Positions 34,559 to 44,017 are shown, counted from the stretch's first letter. The stretch is DNA of 64,000 bases from Halorientalis marina (GCF_023028345.1 NZ_CP095487.1:3162001-3226000); one strand, 5' to 3'. Notes: generated by a model from the sequence alone, not told the origin. Translations and numbers: made by a program.

Positions 34559-34789
34559 CTACTCGGTGAGCGGGAGCGCGACACCGAACACGACCACCGA
34601 GAGGAACGCGACGACGATACCGAGCACTTCGAGGTCGAACAGGAGGGTCTCTTCCCAGCCGGGGACCTGCAATCCCATGAGAGCGATCACTGCTTCGCCG
34701 AGTGCGCCGACCAGGAACAGCGCGACCCCGAGTAGTACGCTCCGTTTCGTGAGTGTCGGATAGTCCAGATCGCCGTATCGACCGGCCAT
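34559..34789 (-). CDS. Small two-TM membrane protein
   Basis: A 76-residue protein, 'MAGRYGDLDYPTLTKRSVLL' then two TM helices (about 17-38 and 49-71). This looks like the small haloarchaeal family with the conserved 'AGRYGDLDYP.LTKR' N-terminus (DUF7860-like). An alternative ATG at 34816 would add nine residues. Function unknown. Confidence 0.7.
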   Translation of the reverse strand: MAGRYGDLDYPTLTKRSVLLGVALFLVGALGEAVIALMGLQVPGWEETLLFDLEVLGIVVAFLSVVVFGVALPLTE

Positions 34790-35076
34790 AAGCGGTGGTC
34801 CGTCGAAGAGCCTCATAAGAATTTCTCTCTGCCAGGGACGGCTGGCGGCGGGCGCGAGCGTCTCCGTCGTCTCCGCGTCACAGAGTCGTCGGTCTCACCG
34901 ACGGGACGGCTACGGCCGAGACGGTGGTCAGCGTCGGCAGTCCTGCCAGGTACCGCCGTCGCTGCACGTCCCCTGTGTGTCGTTCTCGGCCGTTAGTACT
35001 CGCTCACGGAGACATCCAGCTCACGGGGACGTCGTGGGTGGGAAGCCTTACTTCGGACCCACCCTTACGCCGGTCC

Positions 35077-36867
35077 ATGAGTTCGGTTCCCGAGCGCAGC
35101 GACATCGACGAGGAGTACAAGTGGGCGCTGGAGAGTCTCTATGCCGACGACGAGGCGTGGGAGGCCGCCTACGAGGACGTCGAGGCGAAACTGGACGACC
35201 TGGAAGCATACGAGGGGCGAGTCACCGAGGACGCCGAGACCCTGCTCTCGGTGCTGGAACTCCGCGAGGAGGTCATGCGGGAGGTGTCGAACGTCTCCTC
35301 GTACGCCCGGATGCGCCGCGACGAGGACACCACGGACGGCCACTACCAGGCGCTGAACGCCCGGGCGCAGTCGCTGGCCTCCGACGCCCGGAGCGCGTCG
35401 TCGTTCATCACGCCCGAGCTGCAGGAACTGGACCGCGACGAACTGGACGAGATGATCGCGGCCGAGCCCGACCTCGAGGTCTACGACCACTACTTCGACG
35501 ACGTGTTGCGGATGAAAGACCACACCCGCTCGGCGGAGGTCGAGAACCTCCTGGCCGAACTCGGCGAGGTCACCGGCGCGCCCGGCGAAGTGTACAACAT
35601 GCTCGCCAACGCCGACATGGAGTTCCCCGCGGTCGAGACGCCGGATGGCGAGCAGAAACGCATCACGCTCAACAACTTCACGACGCTCCAGAAACACCCC
35701 GACCGCGCGTTCCGGCAGGATGTCTACGAGCAGTTCTACGACGAGTGGGAGACGGTCCGCAACGCCGTCGGCGCGGCCTACAAGAACAGCGTCAAGACCG
35801 ACAGCAAGCTGGCGCGGGCGCGCAACTACGACACCGCCCGCGAGGCCGCGCTCGACGACCCCAACATCCCGCCCGCGGTCTACGACAATCTCGTCGACAC
35901 CGTCCGGGACAACCTCGGCAAACTGCACCGCCACGCGGACCTGAAACGGCAGTCGATCGGGGCTGACGAACTGCAGATGTGGGACCTCTACGTCCCGATG
36001 ACCGAGGGGGAGAGCCCCGAAGTGACCTACGAGGAGGCCTGTGAGTACGTCACCGAGGCGGTCGCGCCGCTGGGCGAGGACTACCAGTCGCGGCTCGCCG
36101 AGGGCCTCGAGTCGCGGTGGGTCGACGTCTACGAGACCGCGGGGAAGCAATCCGGCGCGTACAGCGGCGGCACCTACGACTCACAGCCGTTCATCCTGAT
36201 GAACTACCAGGACGACGTGGAGTCGATGTACACGCTCGCCCACGAACTCGGCCACTCGATGCACTCGGAGCTGACCAGCGATGAACAGCCATACGTCTAC
36301 AGCAGCTACGAGATCTTCGTCGCCGAGGTGGCCTCGACGGTCAACGAGACGCTGTTGACCCACCACCTGCTCGACACCGTCGCCGACGAGAAACTCCGTC
36401 GGCACGTCCTCAACGAGTACCTCGAACGGTTCCGGTCGACGCTGTACCGCCAGACCATGTTCGCTGAGTTCGAGCACCGCGCGCACGAACTCTCGGAGGC
36501 CGGCGAGGCGCTGACGCCCGACCGACTGGACGAGCTCTACCTCGAACTCAAGTCGGACTACTACGATCCCGCGGAGACCGACGACAGCATCGCGCGCGAG
36601 TGGATGCGCATCCCGCACTTCTACCGGGCGTTCTACGTCTTCCAGTACGCGACGGGCATCTCCGCGGCCGTGGCGCTGGTCGACGGCATCCTCGAGGAGG
36701 GAGAGCCCGCCGCCGAGCGGTACATCGACTTCCTGCGGAAGGGGTCCCGGGAGTACCCGCTGGAACTCCTGCGCGGTGCGGGCGTGGACATGGCCTCGCC
36801 GGAGCCCGTCGAGGCGGCCCTGTCGACGTACGACGACTATCTCGGCGAGTTCGCCGACCTGCTGTAG
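35077..36867 (+). CDS. pepF: Oligoendopeptidase F (M3 family)
   Basis: A cytosolic zinc peptidase of 596 residues that cleaves oligopeptides. The N-terminal helical half begins 'MSSVPERSDIDEEYKWALES'. The zinc site is 'HELGHSMHS' (389-393), with the third ligand Glu in 'SSYEIFVAEVASTVNE' about 25 residues on, and substrate-binding 'GISAAVALVDGILEEG' near the end. The upstream open frame is not coding in style. The 287 bases before it contain no gene. Confidence 0.94.
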   Translation: MSSVPERSDIDEEYKWALESLYADDEAWEAAYEDVEAKLDDLEAYEGRVTEDAETLLSVLELREEVMREVSNVSSYARMRRDEDTTDGHYQALNARAQSLASDARSASSFITPELQELDRDELDEMIAAEPDLEVYDHYFDDVLRMKDHTRSAEVENLLAELGEVTGAPGEVYNMLANADMEFPAVETPDGEQKRITLNNFTTLQKHPDRAFRQDVYEQFYDEWETVRNAVGAAYKNSVKTDSKLARARNYDTAREAALDDPNIPPAVYDNLVDTVRDNLGKLHRHADLKRQSIGADELQMWDLYVPMTEGESPEVTYEEACEYVTEAVAPLGEDYQSRLAEGLESRWVDVYETAGKQSGAYSGGTYDSQPFILMNYQDDVESMYTLAHELGHSMHSELTSDEQPYVYSSYEIFVAEVASTVNETLLTHHLLDTVADEKLRRHVLNEYLERFRSTLYRQTMFAEFEHRAHELSEAGEALTPDRLDELYLELKSDYYDPAETDDSIAREWMRIPHFYRAFYVFQYATGISAAVALVDGILEEGEPAAERYIDFLRKGSREYPLELLRGAGVDMASPEPVEAALSTYDDYLGEFADLL

Positions 36868-36972
36868 GGATCCGGCCGCGACACCTCGCTGTCGGGCGGT
36901 TCCGGCCGGCGTTCGCAGGCTGGCCGCGACCCAAAGGCCCTTTTACGAGGGGCTGTAACATACGGCAGTCAG

Positions 36973-38193
36973 ATGTCCCGGAGTCCGTCGCTCCCGGACC
37001 GGCCGCGCTTGGACCTCGATCCGGACATGTCTCCGGACGAGCGGCTGGCCGCGCTACGGGAGCACTTCCTGAATTTGGTGCAGGTGAACGAAGAGCTAGC
37101 AGAACAACTCGACGCCGCCGAGGACCGGCGGGGCGACCTCCGCGACGAGGTCGACCGGCTGGAGCGGGAAAACGAGACGCTCAAGACCTCCTCGCTGTAC
37201 ATCGCGACCGCAGAGGAGGTCACCGACGAGGGCGTCATCGTCAAACAGCACGGCAACAACCAGGAGGTCCTCACGGAGGTCTCGCCACAGCTGGCCGAGG
37301 ACCTCGAAGCCGGCGACCGCGTCGCCATCAACGACTCCTTCAGCATCCAGGAGATGCTGGAGGCCGAGACCGACGCGCGCGCACAGGCCATGGAGGTCGA
37401 CGCCAGTCCCGAGGTGACCTACGACGACATCGGCGGGCTCGAGGACCAGATCCGCGAGGTCCGCGAGGCCGTCGAGGAGCCCCTGGTCAACGCCGAGCAG
37501 TTCCGCGAGGTCGGCATCGACCCGCCCAGCGGCGTCCTGCTCCACGGCCCGCCCGGCACCGGGAAGACGATGCTCGCGAAGGCCGTCGCCAACCACACCG
37601 ACGCCACCTTCATCAAGATGGCCGGCTCCGAACTCGTCCGGAAGTTCATCGGCGAGGGCTCGCGACTGGTCCGGGACCTCTTCGAGCTCGCGTCGGAGCG
37701 CGAACCGGCCATCATCTTCATCGACGAGATCGACGCCATCGCCGCCAAGCGCACCGAATCCAAGACCTCCGGCGACGCCGAGGTCCAGCGGACGATGATG
37801 CAACTCCTCTCCGAGATGGACGGCTTCGAGGAGCGTGGCGAAATCCGCATCATCGCCGCCACCAATCGCTTCGACATGCTCGACCGCGCGATTCTGCGTC
37901 CGGGGCGGTTCGACCGCCTCATCGAGGTCCCCAAGCCCAACGCCGAGGGCCGGGAGCGCATCCTCGAAATCCACACCCGGGACATGAGCCTCGCCGACGA
38001 CCTCGACCTCGCCGAGATCGCCGCCCAGACCGACGACTTCAGCGGCGCCGAACTCGCCAGCCTCGCCACCGAGGCCGGGATGTTCGCCATCCGGGACCAG
38101 CGCACGGATGTCACCACCGCGGACTTCGAGAACGCACTCGAGAAGGTGACCGAAGAGGACGGGACGGACACCGGACCGATCGCCTTCTACTAA
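36973..38193 (+). CDS. pan: Proteasome-activating nucleotidase
   Basis: AAA ATPase of 406 residues that unfolds proteins for the 20S proteasome. The N-terminal coiled coil is at about 20-75 ('AEQLDAAEDRRGDLRDEVDR'), followed by an OB domain (80-130). Walker A is 'GPPGTGKTML' (about 191-200), Walker B 'IIFIDEIDAI', and the second region of homology 'NRFDMLDRAILRPGRFDR'. The last residues are 'IAFY', so the proteasome-docking HbYX tail has Phe where Tyr is usual. A TATA-like 'cttttacga' is about 25 bases upstream of the ATG. Confidence 0.96.
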   Translation: MSRSPSLPDRPRLDLDPDMSPDERLAALREHFLNLVQVNEELAEQLDAAEDRRGDLRDEVDRLERENETLKTSSLYIATAEEVTDEGVIVKQHGNNQEVLTEVSPQLAEDLEAGDRVAINDSFSIQEMLEAETDARAQAMEVDASPEVTYDDIGGLEDQIREVREAVEEPLVNAEQFREVGIDPPSGVLLHGPPGTGKTMLAKAVANHTDATFIKMAGSELVRKFIGEGSRLVRDLFELASEREPAIIFIDEIDAIAAKRTESKTSGDAEVQRTMMQLLSEMDGFEERGEIRIIAATNRFDMLDRAILRPGRFDRLIEVPKPNAEGRERILEIHTRDMSLADDLDLAEIAAQTDDFSGAELASLATEAGMFAIRDQRTDVTTADFENALEKVTEEDGTDTGPIAFY

Positions 38194-38250
38194 CCCACCT
38201 TTTTCCTCCTCGGGTGCGCCTGCGGCGCACCACTCGCGGCAAAAACGTGG
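38194..38250 (+). repeat. Dispersed palindromic element, copy 2
   Basis: Starts right after the pan stop codon with 'cccacctttttcctcctcgg', has the inner palindrome 'ggtgcgcctgcggcgcacc' and ends 'ggcaaaaacgtgg'. It may also end pan transcription. The conserved ends match those at 29024-29084 and 63333-63390. Confidence 0.75.
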
Positions 38251-38535
38251 TCCTCGTGAGCGGAGTGAACGAGGGCTCGGAAGACGAGCGAAGCGAGTCT
38301 TCCGGTGGCGAAAAAGGCCGAGCGCTCACTCCGTTCGCGCTCGGTATCCACGTGAGTGACCGCCGGGAACGGACGTGGGCCCGTCAGAGCTTGCTCTGAC
38401 GGTGAACCGCCTCGGGCCTCCCGACCCTCGGCGGATGCTTGTTCTGCAGAACCGGCGTCGTCACGAAGCAGTGAGTGACGGCTCGATAGACGCGGAGCGT
38501 CTATCGGTGGCTCCGCGCGCTGGATGCTCGTCTTC
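38251..38535. repeat. Hairpin-rich pan-hisH gap
   Basis: No coding signal. Three further perfect palindromes are present: 38279-38303 (two 'gaagac'/'gtcttc'-type arms around 'gagcgaagcgagt'), 38383-38400 ('gtcagagc'/'gctctgac', 2-base loop) and 38484-38506 ('cgatagacgc'/'gcgtctatcg', 3-base loop). The region lies between two convergent genes. The density of hairpins suggests layers of repeat insertion rather than a single terminator. The palindrome core at 38279 recurs at 63401. Confidence 0.6.
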
Positions 38536-39177
38536 TTACTCCACGCAGATGTCCACGAAGTTCCGGAGGATTTGCAGTCCGGTCTCTCCGGACTTCTCCG
38601 GGTGGAACTGCGTGCCGAAGACGTTCCCGGCCTCGTTCGCGACGATGCTCGGGAAATCGAGGCCGTAGTCCGTGGTCGTGACGACGGCGTCCTCGTCGTC
38701 GGGATCGGCGTAGTAGGAGTGGACGAAGTAGGCGTACTCTCCGTTCACGCCCTCGACGAGCGGGTGGTCGCGCTGGACGTCGAGTTCGTTCCAGCCCATG
38801 TGGGGCACCTTCTGGCCCTCGTGGAACCGGAGGTTCGTCCCGGGGATCAGGTCGAGGCCCTCGGCTTCGCCCTGCCCGGCGTGGTCGGACTCCTCGCTGC
38901 TCGTGAGGAGCATCTGCATCCCGAGACAGATACCGAAGAGTGGGCGACCCTCGCCGGCGGCGTCGACGAGCGCGTCGCGGAAGGGACCGGCGTTCTCCAT
39001 CCCCTCGCTGAACGCGCCGACGCCGGGGAGGACGACGCCGTCGGCGGTGTCGATAGCGCCGGGGTCGTCGATCAACTCGACGTCCGCGCCGGCCCGCTCC
39101 AGCCCGCGGGTGACGCTCCGGAGGTTCCCGAGGCCGTAGTCGACGACGACCACCTCGGCCGCCCGTTGGGTGCTCAT
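38536..39177 (-). CDS. hisH: Imidazole glycerol phosphate synthase subunit HisH
   Basis: Glutaminase subunit that feeds ammonia to HisF in histidine synthesis. The 213-residue protein carries the class I amidotransferase triad: Cys in 'LFGICLGMQMLL' and His/Glu in 'FGTQFHPEKSGETGL'. It starts 'MSTQRAAEVVVVDYGLGNLR' at ATG 39177; upstream in-frame sequence is a shadow of the UDG gene. hisF is not in the window. Confidence 0.95.
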   Translation of the reverse strand: MSTQRAAEVVVVDYGLGNLRSVTRGLERAGADVELIDDPGAIDTADGVVLPGVGAFSEGMENAGPFRDALVDAAGEGRPLFGICLGMQMLLTSSEESDHAGQGEAEGLDLIPGTNLRFHEGQKVPHMGWNELDVQRDHPLVEGVNGEYAYFVHSYYADPDDEDAVVTTTDYGLDFPSIVANEAGNVFGTQFHPEKSGETGLQILRNFVDICVE

Positions 39178-39220
39178 ACGCGAACGGACGCCGCCGGGGA
39201 CCAAGTGGGTTTCCTTCCGC

Positions 39221-39808
39221 TCAGAACTCGCCGAGTCGTGACTGGCCGCCCTCGTCGGCGGCGTACTCGGCGGCCGCCCGGATGGTCTCGGCGAAGGGGT
39301 CGCGCTGGCTCGGGTCGTACAGCGTCGCCGCCGGGTGCGCACAGAGCATGACGCGCCGGGACTCGCCACCGATCTCGGCCTCGACGATGTCGCCGGCCTC
39401 GCTCGTGACGGCCACGTCCCGGCCGAGCAGGTGCTCGCCGGGGACCTTCCCGAGCGTGACGATCAGTTCGGGGTCGAGCAGGTCGATCTCCGCTTCGAGA
39501 TAGCCGCGGCAGTTTTCCAATTCCTCGCTCGTCGGGTCGCGGTTGTCCGGCGGGCGACAGCGGACGCAGTTGGTGATGCGGACGTCGTCGCGGGCGAGGC
39601 CGGCGTCCCGGAGCGCGTCGTCCAGCACGTCGCCGCTCCGGCCGACGAACGGTTCGCCCTCCGCGTCCTCGTTCGCACCCGGTGCCTCGCCGACGAACAC
39701 GAGGTCGGCGTCCGCGGGGCCGACGCCGTCGACGATTCGACTCCGGGACGCGACGAGGTCGGGGCATCGCTCACAGCCCTCGACGGTCAGGCCGTCCATG
39801 TGGTCCAT
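39221..39808 (-). CDS. Family 4-type uracil-DNA glycosylase
   Basis: About 195 residues. The N-terminal 'CERCPDLV' supplies two of the cysteines of a 4Fe-4S cluster, with further Cys in 'NCVRCRPP' and 'ELENCRGYL'. The active-site motif A 'VGEAPGANEDAEGEPFVGRS' and motif B 'LCAHPAATLYDP' match family 4 UDGs, which remove uracil from DNA. The start could be ATG 39808 or ATG 39799. It lies 43 bases before hisH on the same strand. Confidence 0.9.
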   Translation of the reverse strand: MDHMDGLTVEGCERCPDLVASRSRIVDGVGPADADLVFVGEAPGANEDAEGEPFVGRSGDVLDDALRDAGLARDDVRITNCVRCRPPDNRDPTSEELENCRGYLEAEIDLLDPELIVTLGKVPGEHLLGRDVAVTSEAGDIVEAEIGGESRRVMLCAHPAATLYDPSQRDPFAETIRAAAEYAADEGGQSRLGEF

Positions 39809-39870
39809 GCCGACGGTTCCGCGTGGATGGCACAAGAATCCGCCGTCCGCGGACAGCGACGCGTGGGGGG

Positions 39871-40428
39871 TCAGTCGTCAGCCCGGAACGCCTCGGCCGC
39901 CCGCGCAGCGAGGCGAGCGACCCGGAGCGGTTCCGGGCGGCCGCCCTCCGGCGTGAACGCGCGGACCGCGTCGGCGGCCTCGCCGTCGTCGATCCCGACG
40001 CTCCGAACGTAGACCGTCTCGCCGTTGACCGTCACCGCCCGTCGCTCGGGCTGTGCCCGATACGTATCGAGCCGCCGCTCCAGCGCCGCACCGTCGAACG
40101 CCTCCTGGAGCGGAGCCTCGAGCCCGTCGCTGCCCTCGAAGGTGACCGAGAGGGCGGGGCGGTCGACGGCCTCGTGGATGCGGTGGAGATCGAGGACGTT
40201 GAACCACGCGGGCGCGATGCCCGCGATCAGAACGTAACGGACGTCCTCACGGTCGAGTCGGTCGTACAGGTCGACGACGGCGTCGGTGCTGTCAGTGCCG
40301 CCGACCGTACAAGAAGAGAAAACGAAGCCGTCGACGACACGGCTCGCGCGGACGACGACACCGGCGAGCGTGCTCGTCTCGTGGCGGAAGGATTCGGCGA
40401 TCCCGAGGGCACGAACCCCGGACTTCAC
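39871..40428 (-). CDS. DUF99 (UPF0215) family protein
   Basis: A 185-residue protein beginning 'MKSGVRALGIAESFRHETST' with 'AGVVVRASRVVDGFVFSSCT' and 'VLIAGIAPAWFNVLDLHRIH'. This is the archaeal DUF99 family, related in fold to endonuclease V and described as endonuclease dU-like. The neighbouring UDG also handles deaminated bases, which fits a repair role, but the link is only positional. The gene's start overlaps the stop of the DUF5786 gene by 4 bases. Confidence 0.88.
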   Translation of the reverse strand: MKSGVRALGIAESFRHETSTLAGVVVRASRVVDGFVFSSCTVGGTDSTDAVVDLYDRLDREDVRYVLIAGIAPAWFNVLDLHRIHEAVDRPALSVTFEGSDGLEAPLQEAFDGAALERRLDTYRAQPERRAVTVNGETVYVRSVGIDDGEAADAVRAFTPEGGRPEPLRVARLAARAAEAFRADD

Positions 40429-40616
40429 GTGTTATCCGGTTCTTCCTCTTTGATGTCTTTGAGCTTGTCGAGAAGTTCGTCGTTCGAGGCGCTGAACTCG
40501 TACTCGATGTCTCCGTCGTGTGTGTTTTCCGCTGTGTTCACACCGTCTTCGTCCTCGAAGTCGGTGTCGTACTCCTGGTTTTCCTGTTCTGACTCGTCGT
40601 AGCTCCCGAACCCCAT
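40425..40616 (-). CDS. DUF5786 family acidic protein
   Basis: A 63-residue, very acidic protein: 'MGFGSYDESEQENQEYDTDF' and a C-terminal 'LLDKLKDIKEEEPDNT' helix. I recognise the small haloarchaeal DUF5786 family, function unknown. The stop overlaps the DUF99 start (ATGA type), so the two are translationally coupled. A TATA-like element on the minus strand ('aataaacat') adjoins the start. Confidence 0.85.
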   Translation of the reverse strand: MGFGSYDESEQENQEYDTDFEDEDGVNTAENTHDGDIEYEFSASNDELLDKLKDIKEEEPDNT

Positions 40617-40691
40617 GTATGTTTATTACCGTTGCAAGGGCAAAAGTGTCTCGCCGCCACGCTCATGGACTCGGCCCCCGAGCGTTGGCAC

Positions 40692-41303
40692 ATGGACGTC
40701 CACAACGTCACCGCGGAGGCGGAGTCGTTCACCTGCAACGCCTACCTCGCCGTCGGCGAGCGGACGGTGCTGGTCGACGCCGGGGCGATGGCCGGGGTGG
40801 AAGCGGTCGTCGCGGACCACACGGACGCGCTCGACGCCGTCTACCTCACCCACCAGCACGGCGACCACGTCGCACAGCTCGACGCCGTCCTCGACGCCTT
40901 CGACGCCGAGCTGTACGCCTACGCCGACCACGCCCGGCGGACCCACGAACTCGAAGACGGCGACGAACTACTCGTCGGCGACGAGCGGTGTGAGGTCGTC
41001 TACACGCCCGGCCACGCCGACGACCACGTCTCCTTCGTCGGCCCGGACTCGCTGTTCTCCGGCGACGTGGTCGTCCACGACGACGGCGCGTTCGACTACG
41101 GCTCCTTCGGCCGCACCGACATGGCCGGCCAGTCCCGCGAACGGCTCATCGAGAGCATCGAGGACCTGCTTTCCCGGATGCCGGAAGGCATCGAACACAT
41201 GTACGCCGGCCACGGCGGCGTCTTCCACGGCGACGTGCGTGACGTGGTCGAACGAGCCCTCCAGCGCGCCGAGAAACGCCAGCCGAAATACCCCGACGGA
41301 TAG
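40692..41303 (+). CDS. Metallo-beta-lactamase fold hydrolase
   Basis: About 203 residues. The glyoxalase-II-like MBL core has 'LTHQHGDHVAQLD' (HxHxDH), 'TPGHADDHV' (third His region), 'FSGDVVVHDDGA' (bridging Asp) and 'YAGHGG' (last His). The start at ATG 40692 ('MDVHNVTAEAESFTCNAYLA') is preferred because the family begins there; ATG 40665 is possible. The substrate is not evident. Confidence 0.88.
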   Translation: MDVHNVTAEAESFTCNAYLAVGERTVLVDAGAMAGVEAVVADHTDALDAVYLTHQHGDHVAQLDAVLDAFDAELYAYADHARRTHELEDGDELLVGDERCEVVYTPGHADDHVSFVGPDSLFSGDVVVHDDGAFDYGSFGRTDMAGQSRERLIESIEDLLSRMPEGIEHMYAGHGGVFHGDVRDVVERALQRAEKRQPKYPDG

Positions 41304-41440
41304 GCGACGGCGCGGGGACGAGACCTGGCCCGGGCGAATTTTTCTGCCACAGTCGCTGATAATACAACCCGGAATGTGGCACGCGGTAACAAATACCCTT
41401 ATTGTCACGTCGGACACCAATTTGGGAGGTGGGGGAATGC

Positions 41441-42019
41441 ATGGGATTGCGTAACTGGCTGTTTCAGGGCCGTGAGAGGGAGTTGACACACGCCGCCGAG
41501 AAGCGTGCGGAAGCGGTGTCGAACCCGAAGCGGGCCGACGTACGGGCGCTCGTCGGCATCCTCGACGACGACCCGAGCGCACACGCCGGCCGGCTGGCGA
41601 TCCAGGGGCTCGCGGCCGTCGCCGAGGACTACCCGGAGCGCCTGCGGCCGGTCGTCCCGGACCTGGTCGTCGCCACGAGCGTCAAGGGGCCGATCCCGGA
41701 TCACCGCGGGACGGCGGCGGCGGCGTTGCGAAACGTCGTCACGGCACACCCGGACAGCGTCACACAGTACGTCCCCGCCGTCGACGAGTCGCTGCGGGAG
41801 GAGGTCGCGGCGACCGGCGCGGTGACCGTCGGCGTCACGATCGACGAGCGGACCGTCGATGCCCTCTGTGCGGTGCTGTCGGCCGCCGACACGGCGGCCG
41901 CGCGGGAGACGCTCGAAGAACTGCGCGTCCACGACCATCCCGCCGTCGCCGACGCGGCCGAGCGGGCGCTCGCGGACACGAGCGACGCGGACGACCGCTT
42001 CGGCACGACACCCCCGTAG
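41441..42019 (+). CDS. HEAT-repeat-like protein, paralogue 1
   Basis: A 192-residue, all-helical protein: 'MGLRNWLFQGRERELTHAAE' followed by repeats such as 'DPSAHAGRLAIQGLAAVAED' that resemble HEAT units. The same plan, including the 'MGxRxWL' N-terminus and the 'LLxxATxxxGxGxDHRG' core, appears in the next gene, so the two arose by tandem duplication. Likely a protein-binding scaffold; partner unknown. AT-rich sequence at 41340-41402 carries the promoter ('aaatacccttattg'). Confidence 0.75.
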   Translation: MGLRNWLFQGRERELTHAAEKRAEAVSNPKRADVRALVGILDDDPSAHAGRLAIQGLAAVAEDYPERLRPVVPDLVVATSVKGPIPDHRGTAAAALRNVVTAHPDSVTQYVPAVDESLREEVAATGAVTVGVTIDERTVDALCAVLSAADTAAARETLEELRVHDHPAVADAAERALADTSDADDRFGTTPP

Positions 42020-42107
42020 CTCCGAGCGACCATTCCGGAAGTCCCCGGGCCGCGGTTGCTACCGCCACACGAATTATGAAGCGGCACGCCCTCGTTACGC
42101 TACGACG

Positions 42108-42659
42108 ATGGGATTCCGCGACTGGCTCCCCGGGTCGAGCGAGACACCGCAGGAGGCGGCCGACCGTCTCCGCGGCGAGGCGCTCTCCGACCCCGATGCC
42201 GTCGACGCCGCACGGCTCGTCGAACTGTTCCGGGAGGCAGAGACGGACAGCGTCGCCCGCACGGCTGCGAAGGGGATCGAAGCGGTCGCGCGCGAGCGAC
42301 CGGACAGGCTGGCCGAACAGGTACCTGCCCTCCTGGCCGGCGCGGCGACCATCGACGGTGTCGGCGCCGACCACCGTGGCGAACTCGGGGTCGCGGTCCA
42401 GCGGGTCGCCGAGATCGACCCGGAGGCCGTGGCCGCACACGACGACGCGCTTGTCGAGTCACTGGAGCGTGAACTCCGAGCGGACGAACAACCGGGCCAC
42501 GAGGTGCGACTGGACGAACGGAAGGCGGCAGCGCTCTGCCGGGCGGTCGGTACGGCCGGAGTCAGTGAAGCACGGCCGCTCCTGCTGAAGCTCCGGCGAC
42601 ACCACGGTCCCGAGGTGGGCGACGCGGCCCGGGACGCGATCACGAAGCTATCGAGCTAG
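42108..42659 (+). CDS. HEAT-repeat-like protein, paralogue 2
   Basis: A 183-residue protein, '[20 protein letters not shown]', with the same helical repeat plan as the gene at 41441 ('[20 protein letters not shown]' aligns with its 'RLRPVVPDLVVATSVKGPIP'). It has its own TATA-like 'gaattatgaag' about 30 bases upstream, so it can be expressed separately. The stop codon overlaps the convergent L40e stop inside a CTAG. Confidence 0.75.
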   Translation: MGFRDWLPGSSETPQEAADRLRGEALSDPDAVDAARLVELFREAETDSVARTAAKGIEAVARERPDRLAEQVPALLAGAATIDGVGADHRGELGVAVQRVAEIDPEAVAAHDDALVESLERELRADEQPGHEVRLDERKAAALCRAVGTAGVSEARPLLLKLRRHHGPEVGDAARDAITKLSS

Positions 42660-42805
42660 CCCGCGTTTCGTTCCTTGTTCTTCGGCCGGAGTTTCGCGTA
42701 CCCGCACTTCCGGCAGCGCTCTGCCCGGTTAGGGTTGCGCGCGTTACACCGCATACAGATCATCTTATCGAGAATCCGGTCTTCCGCTGCCTCGAACGAA
42801 GCCAT
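42656..42805 (-). CDS. rpl40e: Ribosomal protein L40e
   Basis: A 49-residue zinc-binding large-subunit protein. The C4 finger is Cys17, Cys20, Cys31 and Cys34 ('[20 protein letters not shown]'), followed by a basic tail '[13 protein letters not shown]'. The start is ATG 42805 ('[15 protein letters not shown]'). Its stop shares a CTAG with the stop of the opposite-strand gene. Confidence 0.95.
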   Translation of the reverse strand: MASFEAAEDRILDKMICMRCNARNPNRAERCRKCGYAKLRPKNKERNAG

Positions 42806-42948
42806 ACCGCCGCTTTTCGCCTCGGGGAGTTTAAGATTTCCGAGTCGTGCGTGTCGGCGGGAGCCGACCGCGCCCGAACCGAACGCCAGCGGTCGGGGCA
42901 GGTGTCGTTCCCCCGACGGTTTTGTCCCCACCGGTCCAATCGGGTCAC

Positions 42949-44007
42949 ATGTTCTTCGACCGGATCGCCGAACTCCCCGTCGAGATCGAGGGCGCGGACC
43001 TCACGCTCCGCGAACGGGAGACCACCAGCGACTTCACCCGGGCGACGACGACGGTCGCACTCCACGGCGCCGGCGAGACCGGCCGCGGCGAGGACGTGAC
43101 CTACGAGACCGACCTGCACCACGACCTCCAGGACGCCGGCCTGCCGGACCTGACCGGGTCCTACACCTTCGCGGAGTTCGCCGAGACCGTCGACGAGGAC
43201 GAGCTCTTCCCGACGGCGCCCGAGCGGGAGGACTTCTATCACTACCGGCGCTGGGGCGTCGAGAGCGCCGCCCTCGACCTGGCGCTCCGGCAGGCCGACA
43301 CCGACCTCGCGAGCGCGCTCGACCGCTCGTACGACCCCGTCCGCTTCGTCGTCAGCACCCGCCTCGGCGACCCGCCGACCGCCGACCGGATCGAGGAGTT
43401 GCTCGCCGTCCACGACGACCTCGAACTCAAACTCGACCCGACGCCCGAGTGGACCGACGACCTGATCGAGCGCCTCGCCGACACCGGCCAGGTCCGCATT
43501 CTCGACCTCAAGGGCCAGTACGAGGGAACCGACGTGGACCAGCCCGCCGACCCCGACCTCTACCGCCGCGTCGTCGAGGGGTTCCCCGACGCCGTCCTGG
43601 AGGACCCGGCGCTGACCGACGAAACCGAGGCCGTCCTCGACGGCCACGAGGGACGAGTCTCCTGGGACCTCCCGATCAGGGGTATCGACAGCCTCGATTC
43701 CCTCCCCTTCGAGCCCGACTGGCTGAACGTCAAACCCTCGCGGTTCGGCAGCGTCGAGTCGGTACTGGACACCGTCGAGTACTGTCTGGAGCGGGACATC
43801 ACGCTGTACGGCGGCGGCCAGTTCGAACTCGGCGTCGGCCGCCAGCACGTCCAGGCGCTCGCCTCGCTCTTCTACCCCGACGGCCCCAACGACGTGGCCC
43901 CGGGCGGCTACAACGACCCCGCCCTCCCCGAGGGACTCCCCGCGAGCCCGCTCGAACCGCCCGCGGAGACCGCCGGACTGGGGTGGGAGTCGCCGTCGCT
44001 CTCCTGA
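42949..44007 (+). CDS. Enolase-superfamily-like protein
   Basis: A 352-residue protein with an N-terminal capping region ('[20 protein letters not shown]') and a barrel whose strands carry acidic residues in the enolase-superfamily order: '[14 protein letters not shown]' (Lys/Asp), '[11 protein letters not shown]' (Asp) and '[20 protein letters not shown]' (Lys). It resembles the o-succinylbenzoate synthase/dipeptide epimerase subgroup, but the full metal triad is not clear, so the substrate cannot be assigned. Start ATG 42949 follows an intergenic stretch of about 140 bases. Confidence 0.75.
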   Translation: MFFDRIAELPVEIEGADLTLRERETTSDFTRATTTVALHGAGETGRGEDVTYETDLHHDLQDAGLPDLTGSYTFAEFAETVDEDELFPTAPEREDFYHYRRWGVESAALDLALRQADTDLASALDRSYDPVRFVVSTRLGDPPTADRIEELLAVHDDLELKLDPTPEWTDDLIERLADTGQVRILDLKGQYEGTDVDQPADPDLYRRVVEGFPDAVLEDPALTDETEAVLDGHEGRVSWDLPIRGIDSLDSLPFEPDWLNVKPSRFGSVESVLDTVEYCLERDITLYGGGQFELGVGRQHVQALASLFYPDGPNDVAPGGYNDPALPEGLPASPLEPPAETAGLGWESPSLS

Positions 44008-44017
44008 GGGTTTCCCC

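Noticed and set aside
38194..38535. A small gene between pan and hisH
   Set aside because: Frames are short and run through palindromes; the region is better explained as repeats.
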